The position numbers were made by a program, and so were the translations under genes. Below the pieces are notes generated by a model, which searched no databases, was not told the origin of the DNA, and worked only from the letters and a program-made list of their open reading frames with translations. From Hibiscus mutabilis (lineage: Eukaryota; Streptophyta; Magnoliopsida; Malvales; Malvaceae), in assembly GCA_019671005.1 (NCBI GenBank), contig CM033732.1:49093392-49157391 (forward strand): a stretch of 64,000 nt of DNA, in the 5' to 3' direction. How positions within the stretch are numbered: the stretch's first letter is position 1; every line of letters starts with the position of its first letter. Positions 45,643 to 57,526 of the stretch are shown here, piece by piece.

Positions 45643-47172
45643 TCAAAAGAGAGACCACCATCTCCTGCCTCTGCTGCCCCTTTGGTTTAGTGATGATGTA
45701 TTTGAAACGGGAATTTGATGCTGGCCTAACCATAAGATGAGAACAACACCAATAATCCCAGCAACGGGAGCAGCAGCACGAAATAGCCAGTCTCTACCAC
45801 CCTCCCTGGCACAGCTACTAATGGTAGGATCCACATGTGGCACATCATGTAATTGACATGGAACAAGTTCACAAACTTCATCCGCTTCAGCTTCATCAGA
45901 GTCCTCAGAGGAACTATCTTCACTTGCATTTTGCTGCTGGATTTCAAGCATCTCCATCCTACTATTCATGCGTTGCTTCCCCTCTTCATAATCTTTGTCA
46001 TCAGTAGGAAGCTCATAGCGGCAAAGGGGGCATGAATTCCGTGCACTCAACCATGGCAAGATACAATAAGGGTGATAGACGTGATGGCAAGGAAGCTGAT
46101 TTACTTCAATGCCAACAGGCAAAACATCCTTGCAGATTGCACAGGCCAAACCATCAGAGTTCTCATGTTCATCACTGACAACGAAACTGGGCAGATTATT
46201 CACGAAAGATGAAGATGCAGGAGGTGCTCCTCTCCTAGAGCCATCAGTCTCAGCCAGATGGTCAAGCAGTTGTTCAAAGCCAGCTCTGGAGCGGCGGAAA
46301 TTAAAAACAGGGAGATTGGTTTCATTTGGATTTGAAGTAAACAAATTTAGAAGTCCAGTTCTGGACATAGTATGTCCAACCACATCTGCTTCTTCCCACT
46401 CACCATCTTCGTCTCCTTCATCTTCTTCTGGTTCATCCCAGTTCCATTGGTTCAGACCAGCACGCATAGGATCAATATCAGTGTCACTATTACTGTTAAT
46501 ATCACTTCTACTCTCAGCTTGAACGAATATTTCTGTATCCAGGAAACTGAGTCCATCCATAGAAGCATCCGAATCCCCTCCATATGTACTGAAAGATATT
46601 GCATCACTCTCACCCCGAAAAAACCTGTACCGACCGAAACTAACATTTGATTCACTCTCACCATAAAAGGAATCCAGGTTATCAAAACCATCACTTTCAG
46701 AATCAGAGATAACATGCCACCATCTTCTAGAACCACTAGGAGTTGTGCGTGAACTACTACGTCGAAAAGACCTTGCACTGGAACCACCATCCAAAATTTG
46801 ATCCTCAGAGCCAGAGACAGTGGATTGGTTCTGCCTCAACAAATTAATCATTTGCGAAAACTGTTGTGAGAAAAGATTTTCAATTGATTCAGAACTGCTT
46901 TGCCGATTCCTTCTTCTTCGAGCCTGTCGTCTTCTATTAGAGTGTTGAGGAGGTGTACCGAGATCCTCAAGCAACAAAAATTTGCAGTCCCCACAGAGAC
47001 CAACGGTTTCAAGATCAAACACTGCCTCATATTCAGGTGCAAGACTTCTTCGACATAGAGTACACAAAGCTGGCAGGCCAGAGTGATCTCCAACCAATCC
47101 ACCACCCTCTATGTGGCCAGGTGCACGCGGCAAATGGATATCTTGAAAATTTCTTTCTGAGTCTTCTTCCAT
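45643..47172 (-). CDS. RING-H2 E3 ubiquitin ligase (At5g01980-like) with C-terminal membrane helix
   Basis: A single-exon frame of 509 residues starts at 47172 (MEEDSERNFQDIHLPRAPG). An N-terminal zinc-ribbon-like pair occurs at about residues 37-62 (CTLCRRSL and LCGDCKF). The middle is long, acidic and Ser-rich, suggesting disorder. At about 342-385 lies a complete RING-H2 domain: CAICKDVL, then PCHHVYHPYCILPWL and NSCPLCRYELP, spacing C3H2C3. A Ser/Glu-rich stretch follows, then a hydrophobic segment PVAGIIGVVLILWLG near 475 and a basic tail ending RRWWSLF. The protein should transfer ubiquitin from an E2 enzyme and may be membrane-anchored at its C-terminus. A 5' UTR intron is possible between 47173 and 47880. 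No substrate is known to me. Confidence 0.9.
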   Translation of the reverse strand: MEEDSERNFQDIHLPRAPGHIEGGGLVGDHSGLPALCTLCRRSLAPEYEAVFDLETVGLCGDCKFLLLEDLGTPPQHSNRRRQARRRRNRQSSSESIENLFSQQFSQMINLLRQNQSTVSGSEDQILDGGSSARSFRRSSSRTTPSGSRRWWHVISDSESDGFDNLDSFYGESESNVSFGRYRFFRGESDAISFSTYGGDSDASMDGLSFLDTEIFVQAESRSDINSNSDTDIDPMRAGLNQWNWDEPEEDEGDEDGEWEEADVVGHTMSRTGLLNLFTSNPNETNLPVFNFRRSRAGFEQLLDHLAETDGSRRGAPPASSSFVNNLPSFVVSDEHENSDGLACAICKDVLPVGIEVNQLPCHHVYHPYCILPWLSARNSCPLCRYELPTDDKDYEEGKQRMNSRMEMLEIQQQNASEDSSSEDSDEAEADEVCELVPCQLHDVPHVDPTISSCAREGGRDWLFRAAAPVAGIIGVVLILWLGQHQIPVSNTSSLNQRGSRGRRWWSLF

Positions 47173-49849
47173 CCGTCAAAGAAAATGGAACAAGCAAAAG
47201 GAAACTGAAAAGAATAGAAAAGGGTTACCAAAAGGGACAGGCAAATGCCATTGGAGCTACCAGCAAAAGAATATAATAAATCCCTCCCTATGCAATTAGC
47301 AACAGATCAATTAAGAAATAAGGCTCAAAAAGGAAGGAGAAATAAAAGGGACAGAGAAACCCTGATAACAAATTAGAAAATCAGGAAAAAAAATCTAAGG
47401 CAGGAAGCTTAGTGGGAGTAACTGGAAAGGATTAAAAGGGGGTGAAGTGTAGGCAAGCGAAAGGAGAGGAGCACGAAGACGCATTCAAAGCATCATTCTT
47501 TGACACAGGAGGGCACGTCTTTTTTGGGCATTTACAGTGGAATTCTAATAATTACAAGCAAAATAGAATAAAAAAGTTGCTATCAATCGATCAATTCATT
47601 AATATTCAGCAAACTTAATAAATCCTCTGAAATTGAAATATTAAAAATGCAGAAATCATAGATGCATACATGAAACAGATAGACAATCACCGGATGAGTG
47701 GGTTGAAAGCCGCGACCTCCGGAAAGGGAAAAATAGCAAATGAAACAACAAAGAAAGCGGGAGAAAAGGAATTGGGGAAAAGCGAAAGCAGAAGCTATTG
47801 AGAGTCGGAAATTATTAGGGACTACAAAGCAACCAATGTGGGAAGAAGAAGAGAGCCAAATCAATTAGGCATCCTTTTTAGATGAGTTCGTCCCGCATCC
47901 AATTCTCAACGGCAGCAGTAAACCGTCAACGCGCACCGCGCCTACCGTTTCTATTTTATCACTCACCAATCCAAATCCAAAAAATACGTCAGTTTCACTG
48001 ACGTTTTATCAATTGAATTCCTTTAAGTTTTATGCATTAATTAAAAGGTACCTAAAATTTTATAACTTTAAACACTTCTTTTTACAAAAAAAAAAAATAT
48101 ATATATATATATATATATTTTAGGTACCTAAAATTATAATTTTTAAAATTTTGAGCATTTATTTTTATAAAAAAAATGTATACTTTAAACACCTATTTTT
48201 CATTTAAGCCTAATTAAAATTTTAAAATAAAATGGTAATTTTTAAATTGTTTTTTATCACAGCTCTTTTTAAGATTTTTGGATTACAACTTTTAAATTTT
48301 AGGGATAACTATATATTTAGTAGCTCACCTATTCTCGTGTTCCTATTTTAGTACTCATCTATTTTTTTGACAAAATAGTACCTAACATTACGTGTTCTGT
48401 TTTGATACCCGACCGTTAAAAATAAACGGAAATAAAGACGTAGCTTATTTTTAATTAGGATAATCATAGTTTTAGTCCCCAAAACTTATACATTTCTATC
48501 AATTTGTTCCAAACTCTATCAATTTGTTCCAAACTCTATCAATTTAATAATAATCTTAAATATTTGGGCTAAATTGTAAATCCCCATTTTATTTCTTCTT
48601 CCCCGAAACTATAACCTCATTTTATTTATTCTCAATCAGTTGATTCATCCAAGAGACACAAATAATCCTAGATTAAAACCGTAAACATAGTCCAATTGTT
48701 TCAATGTCCAATTGTTTCACTGTTACTATTAAACGAGTCGGTGATTAACGAGTCGATGACCAAACTATAACAAAATTAAAAGTTTAATAATAACATTGAA
48801 GCAATTGAAAATTTGGTTACCAAATTCAATAATTGATCAAAATTTAGTGATTGTGAACTCTACCCTTTATTTTAAATTAAAAGTAAATTTCTACTATTAC
48901 TAATCATTTTAGGAGTTTCGTTGACAAGTTGATAATCAAAATCTGCTAAGATAATTTTATTTCGTTTTTTTTCTAATAAAATTTCAAGAATTTGTAAAAA
49001 AAAAAAGCATGCGATAAATTTATTTTTACTCCATGAAGTCGCATCAAGATAAAGATTAATGTTAAAATTATTTTTAGTAATTGACCCCAAGTAAAATATT
49101 TAGTTCCGCCAACACTGAGCCTAGATAAGCTTCTAAATATATAGAATTTGATATTTTCTAGAATATATGTTTATTAAACCAAAAATTGTGAACAAGAGAG
49201 CTTCATTTTAATCTGAAAAAATATCAAATAATATGGCATTGAAATATTTGGGATGCGTCAACTCCATTCTCCACCGAATGATTTACTCTTCTTTTCTTCG
49301 AACATAACATAACTCGAGTTAAGAGTTGGGCTTTTTTCATTTTGTTTAATGTTTTAGTTCACTATCACTGAGGTCTAAGAGGGGATAAGGAATATGACTT
49401 TGAGATTACGATTTCTTTGTTTATATCAAGAGTTGATGCACAGCACCAGTCAGGGGATGGGATTGGGACAAAAGAAATCCTTCTAAATGTAAATGTGTGC
49501 GGTGTCCAATGGTTTCCTCTCTTTCTTTTGAATATTTTGAACTGGAACCTAAGAAGAAACTCAAAGTACTATTATATCTTAAAATAGCTAAACGTTAGGA
49601 CACAGGAAACAAAGGCCTTGGGAGGTTTACTTTAAATGCTTTTTCCTTGTCTAAAAGATTCACCATATCTCCCTCATAAACAGAAATACAGTAACAGCTG
49701 TAATCTGTATGCACCTCTTAATATATACACATATTTCTGATAATATATATATATATATATACACACATATTACTAATGTGATTGGTCATCACAAATCCTC
49801 TCTTGACATATATTTATTACCGTTACAATTGTCATTATCTGTGTTTGGA
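47173..49849. other. RING gene leader and long AT-rich spacer with repeat remnants
   Basis: 47173-47940 is the leader and promoter side of the RING gene. Beyond it are an (AT)n tract at 48097-48118 flanked by two AGGTACCTAAAATT copies, a foldback-element end at 48303-48560, a 22-base tandem duplication of CTATCAATTTGTTCCAAACT near 48495-48545, and an (AT)n/(AC)n tract near 49745-49770. No gene is visible. The last part should contain the promoter of the bromodomain gene. Confidence 0.45.
48303..48560 (+). repeat. Single terminal repeat of a foldback DNA element
   Basis: The segment with CTCGTGTTCCTATTTTAGTA, TTTTTTTGACAAAATAGTAC and CTAACATTACGT is closely similar to the left inverted repeat of the element at 56583-57526. 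A matching inverted copy is not found in the next kilobase, so this is a solo or truncated end. Confidence 0.6.
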
Positions 49850-52800
49850 ATGGCCAGCTCAAGGTGGGTTCCTCTTTCCTTAGCGCTTAGCAGAGATGCA
49901 ATGTGTCTGCAGCTTAGCTAATTTTATTTGATTTACGGTGCACTGTGCAGTAGAAAAGTAAGAATGTCCAAGTGGAAGGAAGGGCAGAGAAGGAGCCCGC
50001 GTTTATCTGTTGTATTGGATGCTTGCAAGCCACAGCCACAGCAATCTAGGTCTCTGGATCTTATTGCCACGCAGGCAATGGCTTTACAACAAAAGATCAC
50101 CCAGGCTAAGGCCAGTGCCGGTGCAAGGAAAACAAGAAAACCAAGACCTCTTCAACATGTGGCTGCACCCTTTTCTTACCAGGTGCTGTCAGCGGTGTCC
50201 TTTTAATGTTCATGCTATGAAATTTAAGGGGTCATTCTTCAAATCAAACAAGAAAAAGTATGGTTTTACTTTTAACCTGTAAGTGGTCTTGTGAGGGATT
50301 GGGGTTGGGCTAGAGCAGTGGGACACCTGAACAAATAATAAAGGCTTCCCGTAGCTGAAATATGACAAAGCGTTTGTTAATTGGAGTTGATTTGTGGTCA
50401 TTTAGGTAATTAAGCAATAAGGACGAAAGAAGTGGATGAACCTTCTTTTCCTTTTTCCTTTTTGCACATGCACCTTGCGTTCCTTTCTTTCAGCTTCATA
50501 GAATTTTTTTTCTTTTTCTTCATAAAAATAAAATAAAACATTTCAAAAGGAGTCATGGTCATCATTTGCTGGTGTGGGATCTTCTGCTTTGTTCGTGGAA
50601 ATATCCAACTGAAAAAAAATTATTATTATTATTATTATTTTCAGGGTTGTTTGTGTGTCGTTTTATCCTGGTATTTTACCTCATTGAGGGAGAGTACAGT
50701 CCTTAGATCGACTTACTATGATCGTGGTCTCCGCTTCTGGGATCCTATTAAAGGATCCCAAGGAATGGAAGACAAAATTCTGAAGCTAAAACAGCCAACA
50801 CGCCATGCAAAAATGTGTGAGTTGATGTAAGATGCTTCGTAAATTTATACAAAACTCTGCTCATTAGAGATGAATTAAGATAATAATTTGGGATAGCATT
50901 GTCATGAGGACTTTGATTTAATTTTGCTATTTTAGATAATCATGTATCAATCCAAGGCAAAGGTTTTTTTTTTATGTTTTGTGTCAAACCCCAGGCAAAC
51001 AACGTGCAGCGCAGCAATCAACAAGGCCACGAAGATCATCCAATTAGTAGTGGTGAGCCTTGTGGTTTTCTAGCAACTTAATTCTTCGGTGTCTCAAGAA
51101 ACATGATTAATTGTTTTTTTGTCAGACCAACCAACTTCCCGGGATGACAATAGCCCAAAATTACATGATGATAAAGCAGCCTCCCCTGGTATTGAAATTT
51201 TCAAACATTCTATTATTCTGAAATTTTAATTACTCTAATGCAAGATCATGCCAGGTACAGAATGGACGCCAGAAAAACGTATACTAGAGCATATTCTTGA
51301 TATTTTACAGAGGTAAGTTGTATGCAATTCAAGAGTTACTATTCATAAAAAAATAGTAGATGATTTCTACTCAAAAGAGATTGCTAAAATGTAGTCCATT
51401 AATAATATCTTGATATTTGGACCTTATCTTTCTGATGTTAGGAGAGACAGTTATGAAATATTTGCTGAACCTGTTGATCCTGAAGAGGTATGTGTTAGTA
51501 GTTTTGTCTCTTTTCATATACTGTGCTGATGGATGTTGCAACCATGACAAGGTTGAGGATTACTGTGAAATCATTAAAAAGCCTATGGACTTCGGCACGA
51601 TGAGAGCTAAACTTCATGAAGGAATGTATACAAGTCTTCAACAATTTGAGGTAGATCTGTTCTCGTTAGAGGGGTGCCCAATCATGTGAAGCATAGCTTA
51701 TGAATTTCTTGGTTTATATTCAGATGGCATGATGAGTGTGGATTAAAACTGTGTATGAAACATGGTATAGGGTTTTGTGACTGATGGTGACTATTTATGC
51801 AGCATGATGTATATTTAATTCCCCAAAATGCAATGCATTTTAATTCCCCAACAACAGTATACTTCAGACAGGTACTAGTAGCAGTTAAGAATCCCATGCT
51901 ACAATATTTAAATTATTCTTGCCTTGCCTCTAAATGAATGCCTGCCATTTTTTACAGGCTCGAGCCATTTATGAACTAGCAACAAAGGTCTTCAGTTCTC
52001 TCAAAACTGACCCAGAGAAGTTAGAGTTTGAATTTCCGGATACAAAACGAAGAACTAGTAGAAGGCTTATGTGTGAAGCCAGAGCTCCATCAACGAATTT
52101 GAGACCCAATATCAAGACCAATCAATCATCTCCAAACCACTGGAAAATTGTTAAGAGGGATTTGTCAGCGCTCTGGGTCTGCTGCTGGTTTTGATGCAAG
52201 AGACTCTAGTAATTTCTTTTTTTTTATTACATGACTTAGAACTTTTAAAACATATTCCACTTGGATTTATTTGTTTTTAAAACATGAAATGAAGACTGAA
52301 TTTAACCCATGGGGTTGTGTAACAGGTGCTAGGAGAAATAGTTATGGTGAATTAGAAAGACGTTGTACGTACACACCCTTACGTCTGAGGATGCATCCAC
52401 CGACTCAAAACCACTAATTCCTGTAAGTTATTGTTGCACATGACTCAAAGTGTTAGATCGTCCATTTTAGTTTTGACCTCTTTACAAAAAGTGAAATTAT
52501 GTTTTCTTTCACCTTTGTGCTTGCGGATCATTGTCATTGCCCTGTTACTTTTATTCGAGTATGAAAGAATCACTTGCTGGCTTACTTTATTCTCGTTTTT
52601 GTTGGTGGGGCAACACATAACTCTGGATTTGGTTTTGTAGGTTAATGGGCAGGATATCTGTTACAGAGAAAGTTTAATGTTGTTTGTTAAAGACTTGGGA
52701 CCAACAGCCCAAATGGTTGCCAAGCGGAAGTTGATGGATGCTTCTCAGAAACCTACTCTAACTAGAGAATCTGTAAATATATTTGGCCATCTTAATAGTC

Positions 52801-52997
52801 ATAGTAGAGATGGCAGGGGCAGGGGTGAGGATGTTTTTGGTTGTGACGGGCAAGTGGAGAAAAGCAAACCTCAGGCTCAGGTTGAGTTGGAGACTACTCT
52901 ATTGGATTTGGATCTGAGGTGGAGAAAAAGTTTCATATTTGATTTGCCATTTCTGAAGAAGCGGCTTCAAGAGATTAATCCTTTGGGAAATAAATAA
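49850..52997 (+). CDS. Bromodomain protein, frame continuity uncertain
   Basis: Exons 49850-49863 and 49951-50182 encode MASSSRKVRMSKWKEGQRR and SPRLSVVLDACK. The bromodomain spreads over 51255-51312, 51442-51487, 51552-51650, 51803-51871 and 51958 onward: ILEHILDILQRRDSYEIFAE, PVDPEEVEDYCEIIKKPMDF, YTSLQQFEHDVYLIPQNAMH with the acetyl-lysine-binding Asn, and ARAIYELATKVFSSLK. A C-terminal exon (52641-52997) has YRESLMLFVKDLGPTAQMVA. Such proteins read acetylated histones in the nucleus. The bromodomain itself joins in phase, but I could not join the exon ending at 50826 to that at 50995, nor keep one frame through about 52125 and 52370. Either my exon boundaries are wrong or the gene carries one-base lesions. 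Exons 50995-51052 and 51126-51188 lie between. Confidence 0.7.
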
Positions 52998-54141
52998 AAA
53001 AGCTTTTCATAGGCTTGGAATTGGCAGAGAATTTAGTTGTTCGTAAATAGGGATGGTTGATTGTTGCTTTACCTCCACTGATTAAAAAGAATAAATCTTC
53101 TTCTTCTGCTGCTTCTTATTTCATGGCATAATTGGGGACACATTAAGTCTTCAAGCCCTCAGCCATGGACATGTGATTGGATCAAATTTAATATTTATAA
53201 CATTGATGCTTTGCTTCACATTCACTTTGTAATTTGTTTTTTTTTTATTAAATTTTATTTAATGGACTAAATTAAACCTACATGGCCACACTATTATATT
53301 AAAACTCATTACATTAGTGAATTGAGTTGTCTGACCCCAAAATAAAGCATCATTTGCTCATCACAGGTCACTCATCATGCATAATCTTTATGAAAAATCT
53401 GACATTTGTGTTAAATAATCAATCAATAATTTCACTACAATATAGTTTATTATATGCTTGAAACAAAGTTGTGCTTAACATTTGGAAAACCACAGTATAA
53501 TTGGATTTTAATGTATTTGGGGCGTAATTATGGTCATCATTGTGAGCCTCACTGAATTATGTGTAACTATATGCGTAATTACACTCGTTTTATAATTAAT
53601 ATTATTTTAAAATTTAAACTTATAAAATCGTGTAATTATAAATTATACTATCATACAGACATCAAGCATTGTAATACAATCATACAAATATATTCAAAGA
53701 ATTAATTTTTTTTATTGTGTAGATGTAATTACTTAGATAATAATTACATTTTCAAATAATTATATTATAATATCTAAACAAGTCCTTAATTTTAAGTTGA
53801 CTGTGAATTGATAAAAAAAATCACGATATTAATTTAGAGTATACGTTTATCTTTTTAATTATAATGTTTTAATTCTTGAAATTAATAGTGTAAATGAAAG
53901 GGAATATGATGTTGATTAATAATCGTTTTTTCATTTTCTACTATTTGCATCAGGCTACATTATAAATAAATATATAAATACCGACAAAACTATGGTTGGT
54001 TAAAAATAGGAGGGGGTTGGTTACGTAAAGGAGGGGGTTGGTTACGTAAAGGTGAAGGCCAATTTCAAGAGGAAGGGGAAGAAGGGGGGATAGATTTGCT
54101 TTGGTGGGTTGTGTTAAGAAAGGAAAAACAGAGAAACGGAG
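52998..54141. other. Spacer and promoter side of the coiled-coil gene
   Basis: Noncoding AT-rich DNA; no gene or clear element. The last 150 bases before the start codon contain a 21-base tandem duplication around GGTTGGTTACGTAA. Confidence 0.4.
54008..54049. repeat. 21-base tandem duplication carrying TTACGTAA
   Basis: AGGAGGGGGTTGGTTACGTAA occurs twice in direct succession about 100 bases upstream of the coiled-coil gene's start codon. Each copy contains the palindrome TTACGTAA with an ACGT core, the kind of site bound by plant bZIP factors. A promoter role is an inference. Confidence 0.6.
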
Positions 54142-56415
54142 ATGGCATATAGGAGAAGACAGGGAATGAACCGATCCTCGATGTTCGAGGAAGAGGTTCT
54201 CCACCCTTCACCGCCGCCATATGCCGCCCCCAATTCTCTTCGTGCTTCCTCTGATGCTCCCCCTCATTTCGACCCTTCAGGATCCAAGGTTTGCTTCTTT
54301 TTTTCATTTTCATTCTCAAAATGATCAATTCCTTAATTTACAGGCATAAAAAATAAACGAGATCTATTTTGCTTTTCTGTTTTTTCTCTAATGATTTCTA
54401 TGTGCCTATTAATGGGAAATTTGGTTTTATGTATTTTTCCTCTTGTCTAATCGCAGAGCTTTAATGCCTATGAGGACTCAAGAAATGATTCCAAAGGTTT
54501 CTGGGGTGTTCTTGCCCGGAAAGCCAAAGCCATTCTTGACGATGATGATGTACATGTACCTCACAAATTTGAAACGCCTGGTACAGTGGGATCATCACAT
54601 ATGCCGGATGCTTCAATAACTTCCCAGGTGAGTCTCATTCGATTTATACTTATTGCTATCGCTGATGCATTACCATTTTACAAGTGCTCCTTTTGTGACT
54701 GAATTGACTATGTTCCTTCTCAATAGCAGAAGCAACAACCAGCTGAGGGCTATAGAAGAATGGACAATCCTACAATACGAAGCGGCTTGGATAGGCTCAC
54801 CACTTCCCTTAATCATATTGGTGACTCCTTTGAAAAGGCTTTTGAGGTAAGGCCGAAACCTTTTTGGACTAGGATTTTGGTATCCTTCTCAAACTCGTTG
54901 CCTTCTTTTCTTTCCTTTATAAATTTTTCCTAATTACTCTGTAATCTGTATGTAGCTCTTGTTGTGCTTTTACAATCTCAATTGCTGAACAAATAATTGC
55001 TATTCTGTATCCGTCTGTTTATATTTGTTTAAGCTATGAAGATTTCTCCAGCAGACATCCAAGATAGGAATTAGTTTTTAACTCTTAAAATATTGAAAGG
55101 AAACATCCGTTAGTTCATTGGAAATGTAATTGTATTCTTCAACACAGTTTCTTGTTTTTGCAGGAAGGTAGAACAATTGTGGAAAGTAAAACACAAGATA
55201 TCATCCATGAAACGCGCAAGCTTCAAATCAGGCGGAAAGGGAACAGTCCCATGGCACAAAATCAGTTCTTGGATTTCAGTAGCACAATGCAGCCACCAAC
55301 ACAACTCCAAAGTCAAACAAACAATGATACCCAACTCAAGGCATCTCGAGACGTAAGGTGGCAAAATTATGTCACTGAATCATATAGTGAAACCATTGAT
55401 TGTTTCAACCATTTGACAAATTTACCGCTCTGACTTTACTGCATCAATTAACTTTGTAGCTTTAAAATTTTGATAAATTAACCTAGTTTAGGCCTTTTTT
55501 TTTCATGATAATTTGGTTATTTCTAATCATAAGTTGTACTATTAGGTAAGTGTAAAGGGGTATGGCATTGGGTGCGGTTGAACTCAACTATTGATATTAC
55601 TATTAGAAGTAGATTACGAGCCAAGTTCATCCTGTCCCGTTAAATGCATGATCTGGCTTTGTTTTGCTTCGGCACGCAGGTTGCAATGGCCACAGCTGCT
55701 AAGGCAAAACTTCTTCTTCGAGAGCTGAAAATGGTTAAAGCAGATTTGGCTTTTGCAAAGGAACGATGTGCTCAACTGGAGGAGGAGAATAAACACCTTC
55801 GGGAGAGTCGGGAGAAAGGGGATAATCCTGCAGATGATGATTTGGTAAATATTGTATACCTTTTCTTATCCCGCAGATGATTTTTTGTTGGATTTATTGG
55901 TAGAAGCAATTAAATGGCGTTAACTAATTAATGAAGGATGATTGTGTTTGAAATAATGTATGTTGGAAATGTGATGAAATCAGATTCGACTGCAACTGGA
56001 GACATTGTTGGCAGAAAAGGGACGACTGGCGCATGAGAATTCAATATATGCGAGAGAGAACCGGTTTTTAAGAGAAATAATTGAGTATAACCAACTGAGC
56101 ATGCAGGATGTTGTGTACTTAGATGAGAGGGCTGAAGAAGTTACACCAGTTGTTTATCCTCTCAACTTCTCCTCAAAAATGCTTTCCGGTGACTCCCCAC
56201 CTGAGGCGGAGGCAGAGGTGGAAGCTACCCCTTCTAGTACAGGCCACCCTCGCAGTCCCAGCCCCAGCCCCAGCCCCGGTCCATGCCAGCAGCCAACACC
56301 AACAGAAAAAATCTCACCTCACCTTATCGAACCGGCAGAGGAAGCATGCAAAGAATGTCATGTCTCCAACTCCAAAACTGATGTCCCACCTACTTCCACC
56401 CACTTCCTTTCCTGA
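54142..56415 (+). CDS. Plant coiled-coil protein of unknown function (At5g01970-like), complete
   Basis: Six exons join in phase to 407 residues: 54142-54288, 54457-54627, 54727-54846, 55164-55352, 55680-55844 and 55984-56415. The protein starts MAYRRRQGMNRSSMFEEE, followed by a Pro-rich segment, then GFWGVLARKAKAILDDDD and LDRLTTSLNHIGDSFEKAFE. The C-terminal half is a coiled coil: AKAKLLLRELKMVKADLAFA, KERCAQLEEENKHLRE and LLAEKGRLAHENSIYARENR. After YLDERAEEV it ends in a Pro/Ser-rich low-complexity tail (SPSPSPSPGP). Membership of the plant family that starts MAYRRRQG is by recall; no biochemical role is known to me. No membrane helix or catalytic motif is seen. The acceptor of exon 3 is TAGCAG, which allows splicing at two places and would add or drop one Gln. 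Confidence 0.88.
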
Positions 56416-56582
56416 TGCTGATAGAAAGGATGCACTTGCAATGCAACAACACCTCCACCACTCTTCTCTCTCACATGTACTCTTTTACCTTTTTTTATTA
56501 TATAGATCATTTACATACAGTGTATGTTCAACTCTCCTATAACACATGGGTCCAACCTTTTTTTTTTTTTCCTTTCTTTCTT

Positions 56583-57526
56583 TTTAGTTGTTTTCTTATC
56601 ATTGTGTTCGTGTTTTTATTTTGGTATTCTTAATTTTTTTGACAAAATAATACCTAGCGTTACGTATCGTTTTTATGTCAACAGAAACAATGACATGACT
56701 TGATTGAATAATAATTTTAGTCTCAAAATTTATACAATCTATCAACTTAATCTAAAATTCTATCAATTTAAACATTATTTTTTGTTGGGTCAAAAATATA
56801 AATGTTTCATTTTTTTCTTCAACTTCTTAAAAAACGTGGTACGGCTTAGGCGTTGGTCGAAATAGAAATGGTCACGAATCTCGATGAAATATTGTACTAG
56901 AGTCCTGAATTTTTTGACCCCCCGATAAGGCCACGTAGGACAACTACGGGTAGAACGAGACAGAAGATCGTTGCCTTACAGTGACGGAGACTTCTAGATT
57001 TTTGAACTCCCAAGTAACTGTTTATCATCTTTACCCCTTTTTCCCAACATGATATTCATTCAAAACTAAACAATGTCGAATTGGAGAACTAAGAAACTTA
57101 TGATTTGGGAAATTCTGAGAGGCTTCAAAGTTTTAGAAAACACATTTCTCTGTGATGCAAAATTCTAGACAAAGCTAAAGATTGATTTGTTTTCCGACAC
57201 GAAATTTGAAACAGTTGTTGGAAGATGAGGGAGAGTTGCCGCGATGCAGCGGGAAAAATAAATAAATGGAAAAACCTTGTTTAAGATCATTGTGTAGCGG
57301 GGAATTCAAGGTGTTTCGTTTTTAGCTTTGCAAATCCTAAATTTCAAAGGAAAATTCAATTTTAAATAATATTTAAATTGATAAAATTTTAGACTAAATT
57401 GATAGATTGTATAAGTTTTTGAAACTAATATTTTTATTTGACCAAGTCACGTCACTATTTTGCCATAAAAATTAGTTGGGTACTAAAATAAAAACATGAG
57501 TATAGATGAGGTATTAAATATGTACC
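56583..57526. mobile_element. Foldback DNA element with inverted repeats of about 190 bases
   Basis: The left arm (about 56600-56790) contains GTTTTTATTTTGGTATTC, TTTTTTTGACAAAATAATAC and TTATACAATCTATCAACTTA. Its reverse complement is found at about 57345-57526 (TTTATGGCAAAATAGTGACG and TTATACAATCTATCAATTTA when read on the minus strand). The interior of about 550 bases has balanced composition and no reading frame. The arms have diverged, so the outer ends and target duplication cannot be fixed. Long inverted repeats suggest a Mutator-like or foldback class. Confidence 0.75.

Noticed and set aside
45853..46650. Several ORFs overlapping the RING gene on both strands
   Set aside because: They lie inside the 509-codon RING frame, which has a complete RING-H2 domain; the others have none.
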